Shown here piece by piece: positions 37,234-37,823 of a stretch of DNA of 37,823 bases; within the stretch, counting starts at the first letter, position 1, and each line of letters starts with the position of its first letter. Below the pieces are notes generated by a model. It was given only the letters and a program-made list of their open reading frames with translations. It searched no databases and was not told where the DNA came from. The translations under genes and the position numbers were made by a program. Source of the stretch: Oscillospiraceae bacterium (lineage in GTDB: Bacteria > Bacillota > Clostridia > Oscillospirales > Ruminococcaceae); the NCBI GenBank assembly GCA_018434245.1, contig JAHDPQ010000124.1, positions 1 to 37,823 of the forward strand. The letters run 5' to 3'.

Positions 37234-37823
37234 GAAGCTGGGTTGCGTTTTGGAACATCCTTAAAAAGGATGCGAAAACATACTATCTCAAGCCACCGAA
37301 TATCAGTTGGGGAATTATCTTTCCATTATCCTGGACGTTGATGCAGCTCATTCGTTCTCCCGGTGGAAATATGCTGGAGCTGCTTCCCGGTCTGATCGCC
37401 ATGAGTGTTCTGTTCGGAACGACTTCGATGCTGGCCGTAACCATCACCTTTGAACGGAGCGGGCGGTCGTTTGACAGGCTGCTGCTTGCGCCGATCAGCG
37501 TGAGCACAATGGTATTGGCGAAAATCACCGGCGCAATCGTCTTCGGCATCTTCAACGCTTTTGTTCCGGTCATCTTTGCCGCTTTTTTCGTAAACCTCGG
37601 CGCAATAAATTGGGGCATGATGTTGCTGGCGGTACTGCTGATCGCCATAACGTCAACCTTGCTTGGCTTGCTCATCGCGGTATCTGCAAAGCAGGTTTTT
37701 GAAGCGCAGACATTCTCAAACTTTTTCCGTTTCCCGATGCTTTTCCTGTGTGGCCTGTTCATACCCCTCTCCAGTTTACCCGTTTTCGTGCAGCCCGTGT
37801 CCTTCCTGCTGCCGCTCACCTAC
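37230..37823 (+). CDS. ABC-2 type exporter permease, cut by the window end
   Basis: From the ATG at 37230 the frame is open for 198 codons to the window edge. It begins MRSWVAFWNILKKDAKTYYL and has several membrane helices: ISWGIIFPLSWTLMQLI, MSVLFGTTSMLAVTITF, GAIVFGIFNAFVPVIFAAFF, MMLLAVLLIAITSTLLGLLI and MLFLCGLFIPLSSL. FERSGRSFDRLLLAPISV is the cytoplasmic motif of the ABC-2 family. It overlaps the ATPase stop by four bases and is its channel partner. Only the N-terminal four fifths are visible. Confidence 0.85.
   Translation, partial: MRSWVAFWNILKKDAKTYYLKPPNISWGIIFPLSWTLMQLIRSPGGNMLELLPGLIAMSVLFGTTSMLAVTITFERSGRSFDRLLLAPISVSTMVLAKITGAIVFGIFNAFVPVIFAAFFVNLGAINWGMMLLAVLLIAITSTLLGLLIAVSAKQVFEAQTFSNFFRFPMLFLCGLFIPLSSLPVFVQPVSFLLPLTY

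Noticed and set aside
1-37823. CRISPR array
   Set aside because: No set of regularly spaced direct repeats was seen; the repeated 20-mer lies at six dispersed promoters, not in an array.
4747-37823. The whole Fe-S region being proven cargo of the integrated element
   Set aside because: No right attachment site, conjugation or replication genes are visible; the boundary cannot be placed, so it is left as a question.

Overview
The window comes from an anaerobic, probably spore-forming Firmicute of the Clostridia type. The evidence is a CotF-type spore coat protein, a complete [FeFe]-hydrogenase maturation set (HydE, HydF, HydG and a TM1266-type protein), a SCIFF-type radical SAM maturase, strong purine-rich ribosome binding sites and frequent GTG/TTG starts. 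Nearly everything between 4.7 and 30 kb is on the minus strand; the last 7.5 kb is mostly plus strand.

Left end (1-4.7 kb): the tail of a HicB-like antitoxin gene, a terminator, then a 3' fragment of tRNA-Thr(GGU). Next to the fragment lie tandem arm-type repeats, a tyrosine integrase, an excisionase-like protein, a MazF/PemK toxin and a sigma-70 region-4 protein. This is the integrase end of an integrated element whose other end is not in the window. How much of the remaining DNA belongs to the element cannot be decided from sequence alone.

Middle (4.7-26.4 kb): four minus-strand gene clusters built around iron-sulfur and metal-cluster proteins. (1) A 13-gene operon (13.7 to 4.7 kb) runs MBL hydrolase, SCIFF-type radical SAM maturase, NifU/IscU scaffold, NifX-flavoredoxin fusion, BMC-like protein, CGGC protein, Mrp ATPase, C_GCAxxG_C_C-NifX fusion, two MinD ATPases with built-in ferredoxin domains, thioesterase, NifX protein, ArsD-like protein. 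It resembles an expanded orange-protein (ORP) locus. (2) DUF1847, CGGC, DUF89, DUF134. (3) Ferredoxin, zinc-ribbon Gly-rich protein, DtxR-type regulator, two DUF5320 proteins, peptide deformylase, radical SAM protein. (4) TM1266-type protein, hydG, hydE, hydF. A pyridoxamine kinase gene and an XRE-family membrane regulator lie between them.

Right part (26.4-37.8 kb): a Znu-type metal ABC transporter with a Fur-family gene; a CotF-like gene; then on the plus strand FmdE with a FecCD-type ABC transporter, a divergent Crp/Fnr regulator and NapH-like ferredoxin, a cupin protein, and an ArsR-controlled ABC-2 exporter cut by the window end.

Two signals stand out. First, a 20-bp near-palindrome (TTATGGGCATATGTCAATAA) lies over the -35 box and spacer of the promoters of all four Fe-S clusters and of the metal transporter, with a weaker copy before the CotF-like gene. 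It is always in the same register, so these operons look like one regulon. Second, the hydGEF operon has a leader of about 185 nt with a closed multi-stem domain, an intrinsic-terminator-like hairpin and an 8-bp mutually exclusive pairing between them, as in a riboswitch. A second structured leader with a terminator precedes fmdE.
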